A stretch of 25,860 nt of DNA, from contig CACZQI010000057.1 in the NCBI GenBank assembly GCA_902783345.1, positions 1 through 25,860 of the forward strand. Direction: 5' to 3'. The stretch comes from an uncultured Erysipelotrichaceae bacterium (GTDB taxonomy: Bacteria; Bacillota_I; Bacilli_A; RF39; UBA660). Every line of letters starts with the position of its first letter. Within the stretch, counting starts at the first letter, position 1. A program made the position numbers and the translations under genes. The notes beneath the pieces were generated by a model that saw only the letters and a program-made list of their open reading frames with translations, did not search any database and had not been told where the DNA came from. Below are positions 15,981-24,234 of this stretch, piece by piece.

Positions 15981-17783
15981 TTATAGATTTTCTAATTTGC
16001 TTAAAACATCTTTCTTATCTAAAGGTGTAACTACAACATTTGTAAATCCTAAATCAAGTAATTCTTTTTTATTTTTAAGTTCTTTATATTTAGATATTAC
16101 AATAACTTTACTGTCAATCCCTTCAACTTTTTTAATTTTACTTAAGAAACTTCTAGCATCTATTTTATCCATAAATTCATCTATAAAGATTACATTGTAA
16201 TTAATTCCTTGTCTAATATTATCAAGAGCATCTTTACATACATCAAATTCATATATTTTATAATTCTCTTTTTTAGATGCACTTTTAATTATTTTAACAG
16301 CGTCTTTATTTAAACTAATAATCGCACAAGTTTTTTGATTATTAATAGTTTCTGAATACTTAGCAATTTGTTTTTCTTCTTTACTTTGAACATTTTCAAC
16401 TATTCTTTGATCAATACTTATATTAATAGTTGTACCACCAAATTTATTGTTATCAATAGTAAAAGTACCACCAATTAAACTAATCATTTTGCGAACTATT
16501 TTAAGGTTCAAATTCATTTCATTTAACTGGGAAATATCTTCTTCAGTAAGTTCAGAAGAACTAGTCATAATCTCATTTTGTTTAAATATATCAATACCAC
16601 TACCAGAGTCTTCTACTGACATAATTAAACGACAAATATTATTTTTAATAATAGAGTTTACGCGTAATTCGATTGTACCTTCTTTAGTATATTTAATTGA
16701 GTTATCAATAATTGTATTTAAAATTTGTTTTAATTTAATTGAATCACCATATAATTCTTTAGGTAAATCTTCACTAACGTTTAATCTAAACTGGGTATTT
16801 TCATTAACTTCTTTCTTTTTAGCCGTATAAATACTATCAAGTAATAAATTAATATTATACTTATTATTTGTAAGGCCTAAATGTTTATTATCATTTTCAG
16901 AAATACCAAAAGCATTAATAAGCATTGTACGAGCACCTGTAATAACTTCTTTTAAAGTTCTCATTTCATCAGCAATTTCTTCATTTGGTTTCATTGCCAT
17001 AACATTATTATAAACTATTTCAGCATTATCAAGACGATTACCAATATCTTCAGAAATAGTATAGACAAAGGTACTTTTATCATTATTAGTCTTTTCAGAT
17101 AATTTTTGAGCTTTAACAAGTTCTTCAATTAATTTTACATCTGGGTTTTCAATTGTAAAGTACATTATTAAGTTAATATAAACTAATATAGCAGGAATAA
17201 CTAAAAGAGTTGGATTAAAAAGTCTTACAACACTTGCTACTATTAAAAGTAAAACTAAAACTGCTAATGGGATAAATTTTTGCTTATTACCTTTTTTAAA
17301 GTTTTTAACAACTAATACGAATATTAAGAATATATAAATAATCGCGATAGCATAAACAAAATCAGCACCAGTTCCAACGATACCCATAATATTATTTTCT
17401 TTAATAGTATGAATTGGTAAAAATAAATCTATCACATAAAAGATAATATCTAATGGAATAACTATTTTTTTAGCACGATTATATAAATCTAAATTATTAT
17501 ATGAAATATATAAGGTGTATAAAAACGCAAGTGATGGCCATAAAATATAATGAAGAAAATCTATTTTATTTAACATAATTATAAATAAATTTGTTAAAGG
17601 GTTAAAATTAACATAAGCAATAAAAAGTATTAATGATACTAAAGCAGTATCAATTAGTCCACTAACAATCATAATGCCATATAGCTTTGTTTCTGGTGAA
17701 TCTAATTTTTCTTTAGAGTAAAATAGTATCACAATTAAAATACTGCAAAACAACCCACAAATTGTAAAATATAAGTTAGACAT
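15981..17783 (-). CDS. Membrane hybrid histidine kinase lacking the phosphoacceptor His, with pseudo-receiver
   Basis: 600 residues. About seven hydrophobic segments (about 5-22, 35-60, 63-95, 108-125, 138-160, 170-187, 191-210) form a 7TM-like sensor. A short helix leads to the dimerisation region, where the usual S-H-E-I-R-T-P-L reads S-E-D-I-G-N-R-L: E245 replaces the phosphorylated His, and no other His stands nearby. The ATPase domain (about 340-460) looks functional: N-box around N361, G1 box D392-x-G394-x-G396 and a GGT at 449-451. A C-terminal receiver-like domain (about 484-600) keeps an Asp at 535, but the acidic pair reads S490-L491 and the catalytic Lys is T586. It may signal by binding rather than by phosphotransfer. 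Start supported by AGGAAG. Placed directly upstream of spo0A on the same strand, but with its own promoter and terminator. Confidence 0.85.
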   Translation of the reverse strand: MSNLYFTICGLFCSILIVILFYSKEKLDSPETKLYGIMIVSGLIDTALVSLILFIAYVNFNPLTNLFIIMLNKIDFLHYILWPSLAFLYTLYISYNNLDLYNRAKKIVIPLDIIFYVIDLFLPIHTIKENNIMGIVGTGADFVYAIAIIYIFLIFVLVVKNFKKGNKQKFIPLAVLVLLLIVASVVRLFNPTLLVIPAILVYINLIMYFTIENPDVKLIEELVKAQKLSEKTNNDKSTFVYTISEDIGNRLDNAEIVYNNVMAMKPNEEIADEMRTLKEVITGARTMLINAFGISENDNKHLGLTNNKYNINLLLDSIYTAKKKEVNENTQFRLNVSEDLPKELYGDSIKLKQILNTIIDNSIKYTKEGTIELRVNSIIKNNICRLIMSVEDSGSGIDIFKQNEIMTSSSELTEEDISQLNEMNLNLKIVRKMISLIGGTFTIDNNKFGGTTINISIDQRIVENVQSKEEKQIAKYSETINNQKTCAIISLNKDAVKIIKSASKKENYKIYEFDVCKDALDNIRQGINYNVIFIDEFMDKIDARSFLSKIKKVEGIDSKVIVISKYKELKNKKELLDLGFTNVVVTPLDKKDVLSKLENL

Positions 17784-17808
17784 ATTTTACACTTCCTATT
17801 CTTTTATT

Positions 17809-17817
17809 AGTATAACA
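17809..17817 (-). promoter_or_regulatory. Extended -10 promoter for the kinase gene
   Basis: The minus strand reads TGTTATACT (17817-17809), an extended -10 box, 26 bases before the ATG at 17783. No clear -35. Confidence 0.6.
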
Positions 17818-17825
17818 CAAAACAT

Positions 17826-17856
17826 TAAAAAATAGTGAATTTTTTATATTCACTAT
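17826..17856 (-). terminator. Intrinsic terminator after the acyltransferase gene
   Basis: ATAGTGAAT and ATTCACTAT (17832-17840 / 17848-17856 on the plus strand) form a perfect 9-bp stem with a 7-base loop. On the minus strand a T-run follows. It overlaps the stop codon of the acyltransferase gene. Confidence 0.8.
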
Positions 17857-18806
17857 CTTTTTAAAACTTTTTCTTTGTCTTCTTTTTTAGTTATACCAGG
17901 AACAAACTCTCCATTTTCATCAAAATGATATTCATTGGCTTTTAAAGTAAATGGTCTAAAATATAAATATTTAAATTCACTTTCAGAATCATATGTAAAT
18001 GCTAAAGCATCAAATTTTTTTAACCAAGTATGATTAACATATCTATTAGGGTCTATATCTTTTTTATTATTTTTTAGAATACCTAATTCTTCCCATAATC
18101 TTTTACGCATGATAATCATTTTTCTTTCAATATCTAACATTTGTTTAACAATATTAGTTTCCATATTTATTTTGACTGGTTTACCAAACTCAATAATACA
18201 TTTTTGATATAACTCTTTTTCTTTTTTACATAAATTAGGTACTTCAACATATTCAAAAATAGTTGGAACTACTAATTTTTCTGAAATAAGCGCACTATTA
18301 GCAGGACCTAATTTTAAAGCATTCATTGCTCGATATGGATGTAAATTCCAAGTACTTTCACCAAAAATAACACCATAATTATTATTAATAATTTTAGCAG
18401 TTAATTCAAATAATCCTTCTTGACATGATTCTTTATCTTCTCTATTTACTAATGTAGCATTAGCAAAGGAAAAAACACTATTAGATAAAGCATTTAAATC
18501 ATCATTAGCTGCAAAAACACTAACTGGTAAACTTAATTTATTAAAACTTTCCAAAGCCGTAAAAAAGTCATGTGAATTAGAATGGTTACAAACAATTACC
18601 GCACCATCATTTGGTAAATTTTCAGCGCCCCTTATTTCATAATCAAAGTTTCTTTGAATTGGAGCAATAAAAGATATTAATTTTTGCCCAACTGAAACAT
18701 TTGGATTAGCTTTTAATGTTAAACAATACTCCTTTAAATATTCATAATACTCTTTTTTTTCAGTAACACTTAACTTATTAAGTGCCGATTCTTTTAATAA
18801 TTTCAT
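17853..18806 (-). CDS. PlsC-like 1-acyl-glycerol-phosphate acyltransferase family protein
   Basis: 317 residues. The acyltransferase core has NHSNSHD, the HX4D catalytic motif (H75, D80), preceded by GAENLPNDGAVIVC as in PlsC-type enzymes. The second motif, usually FPEGTR, reads FGESTWN (148-154), so the acceptor-binding Arg is absent; a third motif, VVPTIFEYVE (179-188), is recognisable. No membrane segment is obvious. The ~100-residue C-terminal extension, with several Tyr/Phe, is not recognised. Probable role: acylation of a lysophospholipid or related lipid; the altered motif II makes the acceptor uncertain. GGTAG lies close before the ATG. Monocistronic, ending at its own terminator, divergent from tyrS. 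Confidence 0.8.
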   Translation of the reverse strand: MKLLKESALNKLSVTEKKEYYEYLKEYCLTLKANPNVSVGQKLISFIAPIQRNFDYEIRGAENLPNDGAVIVCNHSNSHDFFTALESFNKLSLPVSVFAANDDLNALSNSVFSFANATLVNREDKESCQEGLFELTAKIINNNYGVIFGESTWNLHPYRAMNALKLGPANSALISEKLVVPTIFEYVEVPNLCKKEKELYQKCIIEFGKPVKINMETNIVKQMLDIERKMIIMRKRLWEELGILKNNKKDIDPNRYVNHTWLKKFDALAFTYDSESEFKYLYFRPFTLKANEYHFDENGEFVPGITKKEDKEKVLKR

Positions 18807-18989
18807 ATACTACCTACTCCCTATTTTAATCCTATCATAAAGGTTTAACTTATTTCAATAAAATGGATTAAATTTATAAAATTAGTCTTTTTAAATTTTT
18901 TTATATACTTTAGATTTGGTTAAAAAATATTTAATAATTCAACTATTACAAAATTTGCAACAATTAGTAATGAATTTTTTAAAATAATA

Positions 18990-18998
18990 TGGTATAAG
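18990..18998 (+). promoter_or_regulatory. Extended -10 promoter for tyrS
   Basis: TGGTATAAG (18990-18998) resembles an extended -10 (TG-N-TATAAT, one mismatch), 23 bases before the ATG at 19022. The 200-base divergent region 18807-19012 holds no T-box and no other structure I can recognise. Confidence 0.45.
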
Positions 18999-19021
18999 TA
19001 TGTATATGAGGAATGATTAGT

Positions 19022-20257
19022 ATGAAAAAAGAAATGACATTTTATGATGAATTAGTATGGAGAGGACTTGTTCAAGATATTTCTAGTCCTGATTTAATTG
19101 ATAAGTTAAATGAAGGAGGACTAACTTTTTATATTGGAACTGATCCAACAGCAGATTCTATGCATATTGGGCATTATTCATCATTTTTAATATCTAAAAG
19201 ACTTGCTATGCATGGACATCATCCACTTTTATTAGTTGGAGGTGCTACTGGACTTATTGGAGACCCTAAACCAGATTCTGAAAGACCAATGATTACCAAA
19301 GAAGAAGTTGAGCATAACTTTAAAGGATTAAAGGCTCAAGCGGAAAAAATATTTGGATTTGAAGTTGTTAATAACTGGGATTGGACCAAAGATATTAATG
19401 TAATTGATTTTTTAAGAGATTATGGTAAATATTTTAATGTTGGATATATGCTTGCTAAAGATAAGGTAAAATCAAGATTAGAATCTGGAATTACTTATGC
19501 TGAATTTAGTTATATGATACTTCAAGCCTTAGATTTCTTATGGCTATATCAAAATAGAAACTGCACTCTTCAAGTAGCCGGATCAGATCAATGGGGTAAT
19601 ATTACTTCTGGTATTGAACTTATTCGTAAAAAGTTAGATAAAGAAGCATATGGTATGGTTATGCCACTTGTAACTGATTCTACCGGTAAAAAATTTGGTA
19701 AAACAGAAGGTAATGCTTTATGGCTTGATAAAAATAAAACATCTAGTTATGAAATGTATCAATATTTAATTAATTTAGAAGATTCAATGATTATTGATTA
19801 TTTAAAGAAGCTTACATTTTTAACACCTGATGAAATAATTGAATTAGAAAAGAAGCATAATGAAGCACCACACTTAAGAATTGCTCACAAAGCACTTGCT
19901 AAAGATATAATTAGCACTATCCATGGAGAAGAAGAATACAATAAAGCAGTGCAAATTAGTGAAGCATTATTTGGTGGTTCATTAGACGGGCTCTCTGCTG
20001 ATGATTTATTACAAGCAAGTAAACAAGTACCAAATGTAAAATTAGAAGATAACATGACACTTATTGACTTACTTGTTAACACAAATATTTGCTCTAGTAA
20101 AAGAGAAGCAAGAGAAATGTTAGAAGCAGGTGCTATATATTTAAATAATGAAAAACATACAGATGAAAATGAAATAATAACTAAAAAAATAGCAATTGAT
20201 GAAAAAGTAATTATTATTAAAAAAGGAAAAAAGAAGCAATTTATCGGAATTTATTAA
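19022..20257 (+). CDS. tyrS: Tyrosyl-tRNA synthetase
   Basis: Class I synthetase charging tRNA-Tyr. Signature 1 is HIGH (48-51); the KMSKS-type loop is KFGKT (224-228), the usual bacterial TyrRS variant. QVAGSDQWGN and YAEFSYMILQ, which bind tyrosine, are present. The C-terminal S4 RNA-binding domain (about 345-411) starts near LIDLLVNTNICSSKREARE. I chose the ATG at 19022 (411 residues): GAGGA at 19008-19012 is nine bases before it, whereas it abuts the alternative in-frame ATG at 19013. In many Bacilli tyrS has a T-box; none is seen here. Confidence 0.97.
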   Translation: MKKEMTFYDELVWRGLVQDISSPDLIDKLNEGGLTFYIGTDPTADSMHIGHYSSFLISKRLAMHGHHPLLLVGGATGLIGDPKPDSERPMITKEEVEHNFKGLKAQAEKIFGFEVVNNWDWTKDINVIDFLRDYGKYFNVGYMLAKDKVKSRLESGITYAEFSYMILQALDFLWLYQNRNCTLQVAGSDQWGNITSGIELIRKKLDKEAYGMVMPLVTDSTGKKFGKTEGNALWLDKNKTSSYEMYQYLINLEDSMIIDYLKKLTFLTPDEIIELEKKHNEAPHLRIAHKALAKDIISTIHGEEEYNKAVQISEALFGGSLDGLSADDLLQASKQVPNVKLEDNMTLIDLLVNTNICSSKREAREMLEAGAIYLNNEKHTDENEIITKKIAIDEKVIIIKKGKKKQFIGIY

Positions 20258-20275
20258 TTCCTTGCTTCTTTTTTT
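20227..20275. terminator. Bidirectional terminator between tyrS and thrS
   Basis: AAAAAAGAAGCAA (20227-20239) and TTGCTTCTTTTTT (20262-20274) form a 13-bp stem. GGAATT (20246-20251) and AATTCC (20256-20261) extend it beyond a 6-base bulge. A and T tracts on the two sides suit both convergent genes. Confidence 0.85.
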
Positions 20276-20278
20276 ATA

Positions 20279-22045
20279 CTATTTAATGTTGTATTCTTTA
20301 TTTTTAATAGTGTTATAAACCATTTTTTCAAATTCATCTATAGATACAGTTTTAGTTTCATTAAAACCAAATAAACGATAACTTATAGTTTTACTTTCAA
20401 CTTCTTTATCACCTAAAATTAAAGTAATTGGAATCTTTTTAGTTTGGCTTTCTCTCATTTTATAAGATAGTTTTTCATCTCTTTCATCTAGTTTTACTCT
20501 AATATTTTCTTTATCTAATGATTCAAAAATTTCTTTACAGTATTCTAAATGATATTCTTTATTAACTGGTATAATATTAACTTGTACTGGTGAAAGCCAA
20601 AGTGGTAGAGCTCCTTTAGTTTCTTCTAATATGTAAGCCATAAATCTATCTAATGATCCTAATATAGCGCGGTGTAAAACTACTGGAGTTTTTCTTTCTC
20701 CATCAGCATCAATATATTTTAAATCAAATTTAGCAGGTAAGCAGAAGTCTAATTGACAAGTTGATAAAGTATATTCATTTCCAACAGCTGGCTTAACATT
20801 AACATCTAATTTTGGACCATAAAAGGCTGCTTCTCCAATTTCTTCAGTGTATTCAATACCAAGTTCATTTAATACTTCTCTTAGCTCACTTTCAGCCTTA
20901 TTCCACATTTCATCATCAGGATGATACTTTGTTTTATCTTCTGGATCTCTTAATGATAAAACACATCTATAGTTAGTAATATTAAAATCCTTATAAACAT
21001 CAAATATTAAATCAACAACTCTTTTAAATTCATCTTTAATTTGTTCTGGAGTTACAAAAAGATGCGCATCATTTTGACAGAAATGTCTACCTCTTTCAAT
21101 ACCTTTAACAGCGCCACTTGCTTCATATCTAAAGTCATGCGCTATTTCACCAATTCTAATTGGTAAATCTTTATATGAATGTAATTTATTTTTAAATATC
21201 ATCATATGATGTGGGCAATTCATTGGTCTTAATACAAATGCTTCACCATCTAATTCCATAGCAGGAAACATATTATCTTTATAATGTTCCCAGTGTCCAG
21301 ATGTTTTATATAATTCAACATTACCTACACATGGAGTTAAAACATGTAAGTATCCAAGTTTTCTTTCTTTTTCTTTAATATAGTTTTCAAGTTCTTGCCA
21401 TATTATATAACCATTTGGTAAAAACATAGGAAGTCCTCTACCAACTAAGTCATCAGCCATAAAAATATCTAAATCTTTACCTATTTTACGATGATCTCTT
21501 TCTTTAGCTTCTTCTAATTCTTTTAGATATGCTTCTAAATCTTCAGCATTTTCGAAACAAACACCATAAATTCTTTGAAGCATTTTATTATTAGCATCAC
21601 CTTTCCAGTAGGCACCACTAACCTTTAATAGTTTAAAATTCTTTAAAAGTTTAACATTTTCAACATGTGGTCCACGACAAAGGTCAGTAAAGTCTCCTTG
21701 GCTATAACACGAAATAACAGTATTATCTTCATCCATATTATTAATTAAATCAAGTTTATATTCATCACCAGCAAACATTTCTAAGGCTTCAGCTTTACTA
21801 ATTTCATGACGAATTATATTTTTACCATCTTTAGCTAGTTTTTTCATTTCTTTTTCAATAGGAGGTAAATCTTCTTCAGTTAATGTAACGCCTCCTAAAT
21901 CAATGTCATAATAAAATCCATCTTCAATAACTGGACCTACCCAAAATTTAGCTTCTGGATATAAATGCTTTACTGCTTGTGCTAATAAATGAGCACATGA
22001 GTGATTAAGTTTGTTTAATTTTTCATCTTCTTTAATATTTACCAT
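20279..22045 (-). CDS. thrS: Threonyl-tRNA synthetase lacking the TGS domain
   Basis: Class II synthetase charging tRNA-Thr. 588 residues against about 640 in Bacillus or E. coli: the protein begins directly with the editing domain, whose metal-site residues are intact (H15 and H19 in HSCAH; C123 and H127 in CRGPH). The N-terminal TGS domain of about 60 residues is missing. No room exists for it, since the T-box leader lies immediately upstream. The catalytic core is complete: RPMNCPHH, RYEASGAVKGIERGR (motif 2), TPVVLHRAILGSLDRF (motif 3), then a C-terminal anticodon-binding domain (about 485-580). AAGGAA precedes the ATG. Expression is controlled by the threonine T-box. TGS-less ThrRS is known in some mycoplasmas, so this may be a lineage trait. 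Confidence 0.95.
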   Translation of the reverse strand: MVNIKEDEKLNKLNHSCAHLLAQAVKHLYPEAKFWVGPVIEDGFYYDIDLGGVTLTEEDLPPIEKEMKKLAKDGKNIIRHEISKAEALEMFAGDEYKLDLINNMDEDNTVISCYSQGDFTDLCRGPHVENVKLLKNFKLLKVSGAYWKGDANNKMLQRIYGVCFENAEDLEAYLKELEEAKERDHRKIGKDLDIFMADDLVGRGLPMFLPNGYIIWQELENYIKEKERKLGYLHVLTPCVGNVELYKTSGHWEHYKDNMFPAMELDGEAFVLRPMNCPHHMMIFKNKLHSYKDLPIRIGEIAHDFRYEASGAVKGIERGRHFCQNDAHLFVTPEQIKDEFKRVVDLIFDVYKDFNITNYRCVLSLRDPEDKTKYHPDDEMWNKAESELREVLNELGIEYTEEIGEAAFYGPKLDVNVKPAVGNEYTLSTCQLDFCLPAKFDLKYIDADGERKTPVVLHRAILGSLDRFMAYILEETKGALPLWLSPVQVNIIPVNKEYHLEYCKEIFESLDKENIRVKLDERDEKLSYKMRESQTKKIPITLILGDKEVESKTISYRLFGFNETKTVSIDEFEKMVYNTIKNKEYNIK

Positions 22046-22095
22046 ATAATTTCCTTCTTTCTATTTTATTAAACTTGTTTTGATAAATTGACAAT

Positions 22096-22260
22096 AAAAA
22101 AGAATGATACTAGGAGTCAATAGACGGTACCATCCTTTGTTTAACTTACTATTATAACGGCGTTGCCGGGAACACTTTTCAGGTCCAGTTCATAGGTAGT
22201 AATTATTTACCTGTTTTAACTGCTTACACCAACCGCAATCTCTCTATAAAAACATGAATA
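22096..22260 (-). promoter_or_regulatory. T-box riboswitch, threonine, leader of thrS
   Basis: A tRNA-sensing leader that lets transcription continue into thrS when uncharged tRNA-Thr binds. On the minus strand it has the AGAGAG motif (22245-22240); the stem I pair CAGTT (22222-22218) / AACTG (22190-22186); and directly after it the likely specifier codon ACC (22184-22182), a Thr codon. The T-box sequence GGATGGTACCG (22135-22125) carries UGGU for pairing with the tRNA acceptor end. In the alternative fold, GGATGGTAC pairs with GTATCATTC (ending at 22102), followed by TTTTTT (22101-22096): a terminator. The specifier is the less certain part. Confidence 0.93.
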
Positions 22261-22298
22261 ATAATCTCGTCCTAATCAAAACATTTAATACACTTTTT

Positions 22299-22326
22299 AG
22301 TTTAGCACTATTTTGTAAAATGTCAA
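22299..22326 (-). promoter_or_regulatory. Promoter of the thrS T-box transcript
   Basis: The minus strand has a perfect TTGACA (22326-22321), a 16-base spacer and TAAACT (22304-22299, four of six matches to TATAAT). It starts six bases after the alaS stop codon, so thrS can be expressed independently of alaS. Confidence 0.6.
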
Positions 22327-22331
22327 TAATT

Positions 22332-24077
22332 TTATTCTATTACAGCTTTTATTCTACGCACACCTGCTGAAGATGCTTCTTCTTTTACTATTTTAAAATG
22401 GCCTACTTCTTTAGTATTTTTAACATGTGGTCCCATACAAATTTCTTTAGAAACATCGCCAATTGAATAAACTGTAACAATATCAGGATATCTTTCAATA
22501 AACATAGCTTCTGCACCTAATTCTACAGCTTTTTCTTTTGGCATTTCTTCAACTGTTACATCAATTGATTCATTTATCCATTTATTAACTAGATCTTCTG
22601 CCTTTTGCTTTTCTTCATCAGTTAATTTATGATCACAAGTAAAATCAAAACGCATTCTTTCATCATTAATATTTGACCCCATTTGATGAGAATTTGGCCC
22701 TACGACTTGTTTTAAAGCAGCATTAAGTAAATGTGTGGCAGTATGATATCTTGTTTCAATTTCAGTGTTGCCAGCAAGACCGCCCTTAAACATTCCTTTA
22801 GATGCTGTTCTTGATAATTCTTGATGGGCTTTAAATTTTTCTTCAAAGCCTTTAATATCAACCTTTAATCCTTTATTTTCAGCTTCTTCCATAGTTAATT
22901 CAATTGGAAAGCCAAAGGTATCATAAAGTCTAAAAGCAAGTTCCCCATTTATTTCAGATACGCCTTTAGTTTCTTTTTCAAAGACTCTTAAACCTTTTTC
23001 TAAAGTATGATTAAATTTATCTTTTTCTTTTTTTAGTTCAGTTATAATTGTTTCTTTATTATCACTTAATTCTTGATAATATTTACTATATTTATTAATA
23101 ATTAAGTTAGCAAGTATTTCTTCCCAGTTAGAATTAACATCGATATTTAAATATCTAATATGCCTTATAGCTCTACGAATTAGTCTTCTTAAAATATAAC
23201 CTCTATCTGTATTAGATGGTAATATATGAGCATTATCTCCTAAGATAAAGACAGCTGTTCTAATATGGTCTGCAACTATTCTCATAGACTTTTTATTGTT
23301 TTCATATGTTAAATTACTTAAATTTTCAATTTCCTTTATAACATCAAGCCAAACTGAAGATAAATAGTTATCATTAACACCTTCTAAAATAGCAGCTGTT
23401 CTTTCAACTCCCATACCTGTATCTACATTCTTTTTAGGAAGAACCGTTACATCACCATTTTCATCTTTATAGTATTCCATAAAAACATTATTCCAAATTT
23501 CAACCCATCTAGAATCTTTAGGATCAAACTTAGTAGGAATTTCATCATCACTTCTAAAGTAAAAGATTTCGGTGTCTCCTCCGCATGGACCACTTTCACC
23601 AGCAATCCAAAAGTTATCTTCTGCTCCTAAATAAGCAATTCTATCTTCACTTATGCCATGACTTTTCCAACAGTTGCTACTAACTTCATCACAAGGAATT
23701 TTATCATCACCTTTATATACTGTTACTGCTAATTTTTCAATTGGTATATTTAAATATTTAGTTAAAAATTCAAAACTAAAGCCAATTGATTCTTCTTTAA
23801 AATAATCACCTAGTGACCAGTTACCAAGCATTTCAAAGAATGTATGATGAGTTTCATCACCAACACTATCTAAATCATTAGTTCTAATACATTTTTGATA
23901 ATCAACTAATCTTTTACCATATGGATGCTCTTTCCCCATTAAATATGGTATAAGTGGTTGCATACCAGCAGTATTAAAAAGTACACTAGCATCATTTTCA
24001 GGTACTACTGGCGCTGAAGGAATTTGCACATGTCCTTTACTTACAAAATAATTTATATAGGCATCTTTTAAATTCAT
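22332..24077 (-). CDS. alaS: Alanyl-tRNA synthetase, short form without the C-Ala domain
   Basis: Class II synthetase charging tRNA-Ala. 581 residues against about 870 for usual bacterial AlaRS. The catalytic domain is complete: FNTAGMQPL, RTNDLDSVG with THHTFFEMLGNWS (motif 2) and GMGVERTAAIL (motif 3). The tRNA-recognition helices and editing domain follow, with editing metal ligands H445 and H449 (HTATH) and C547 and H551 (CMGPH). It stops right after GVRRIKAV, the point where the C-terminal coiled coil and C-Ala (DHHA1) domain would begin. No continuation of the missing domain is seen in the 286 bases before thrS, which contain the thrS promoter and T-box. Without C-Ala the enzyme is probably monomeric and relies on the core for tRNA contact; that is inference. 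AGAGGG precedes the ATG. Confidence 0.94.
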   Translation of the reverse strand: MNLKDAYINYFVSKGHVQIPSAPVVPENDASVLFNTAGMQPLIPYLMGKEHPYGKRLVDYQKCIRTNDLDSVGDETHHTFFEMLGNWSLGDYFKEESIGFSFEFLTKYLNIPIEKLAVTVYKGDDKIPCDEVSSNCWKSHGISEDRIAYLGAEDNFWIAGESGPCGGDTEIFYFRSDDEIPTKFDPKDSRWVEIWNNVFMEYYKDENGDVTVLPKKNVDTGMGVERTAAILEGVNDNYLSSVWLDVIKEIENLSNLTYENNKKSMRIVADHIRTAVFILGDNAHILPSNTDRGYILRRLIRRAIRHIRYLNIDVNSNWEEILANLIINKYSKYYQELSDNKETIITELKKEKDKFNHTLEKGLRVFEKETKGVSEINGELAFRLYDTFGFPIELTMEEAENKGLKVDIKGFEEKFKAHQELSRTASKGMFKGGLAGNTEIETRYHTATHLLNAALKQVVGPNSHQMGSNINDERMRFDFTCDHKLTDEEKQKAEDLVNKWINESIDVTVEEMPKEKAVELGAEAMFIERYPDIVTVYSIGDVSKEICMGPHVKNTKEVGHFKIVKEEASSAGVRRIKAVIE

Positions 24078-24141
24078 AAAATCCCTCTTTCTACAACTTA
24101 TATTTTACCTTAAAATAAACAAAATTAAAAGTAACAAATGA

Positions 24142-24147
24142 AGTATA
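24142..24147 (-). promoter_or_regulatory. Possible -10 box for alaS
   Basis: The minus strand reads TATACT at 24147-24142, about 65 bases before the alaS ATG. There is no convincing -35 and no TG extension; no T-box is present in the leader. Confidence 0.35.
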
Positions 24148-24190
24148 ATTGTAAATAAAAAATAAATATAAAAATTTAGCATATAAAATA

Positions 24191-24215
24191 AAAATGTTCC
24201 CTCTTTCGAGGGAAC
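24191..24215 (-). terminator. Intrinsic terminator after the cadherin-like surface protein gene
   Basis: GTTCCCTC (24196-24203), TTTC loop, GAGGGAAC (24208-24215): a perfect 8-bp GC-rich stem. On the minus strand ATTTTTATTTTAT follows. No T-run follows on the plus strand, so it serves the minus-strand gene ending at 24235. Confidence 0.88.
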
Positions 24216-24234
24216 TTAAACAATCATTTATTAA

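Noticed and set aside
16447..16830. 127-codon plus-strand frame opposite the kinase gene
   Set aside because: It lies wholly antisense to the ATPase domain of the kinase, whose motifs are clear; no ribosome site or homology pattern.
18807..19012. T-box or other riboswitch before tyrS
   Set aside because: No AGAGAG or GGTGGTACC-type element and no terminator hairpin; just AT-rich divergent spacer.
19013..19015. Upstream ATG as the start of tyrS
   Set aside because: It touches the GAGGA ribosome site with no spacing; the ATG at 19022 is nine bases away, as normal.
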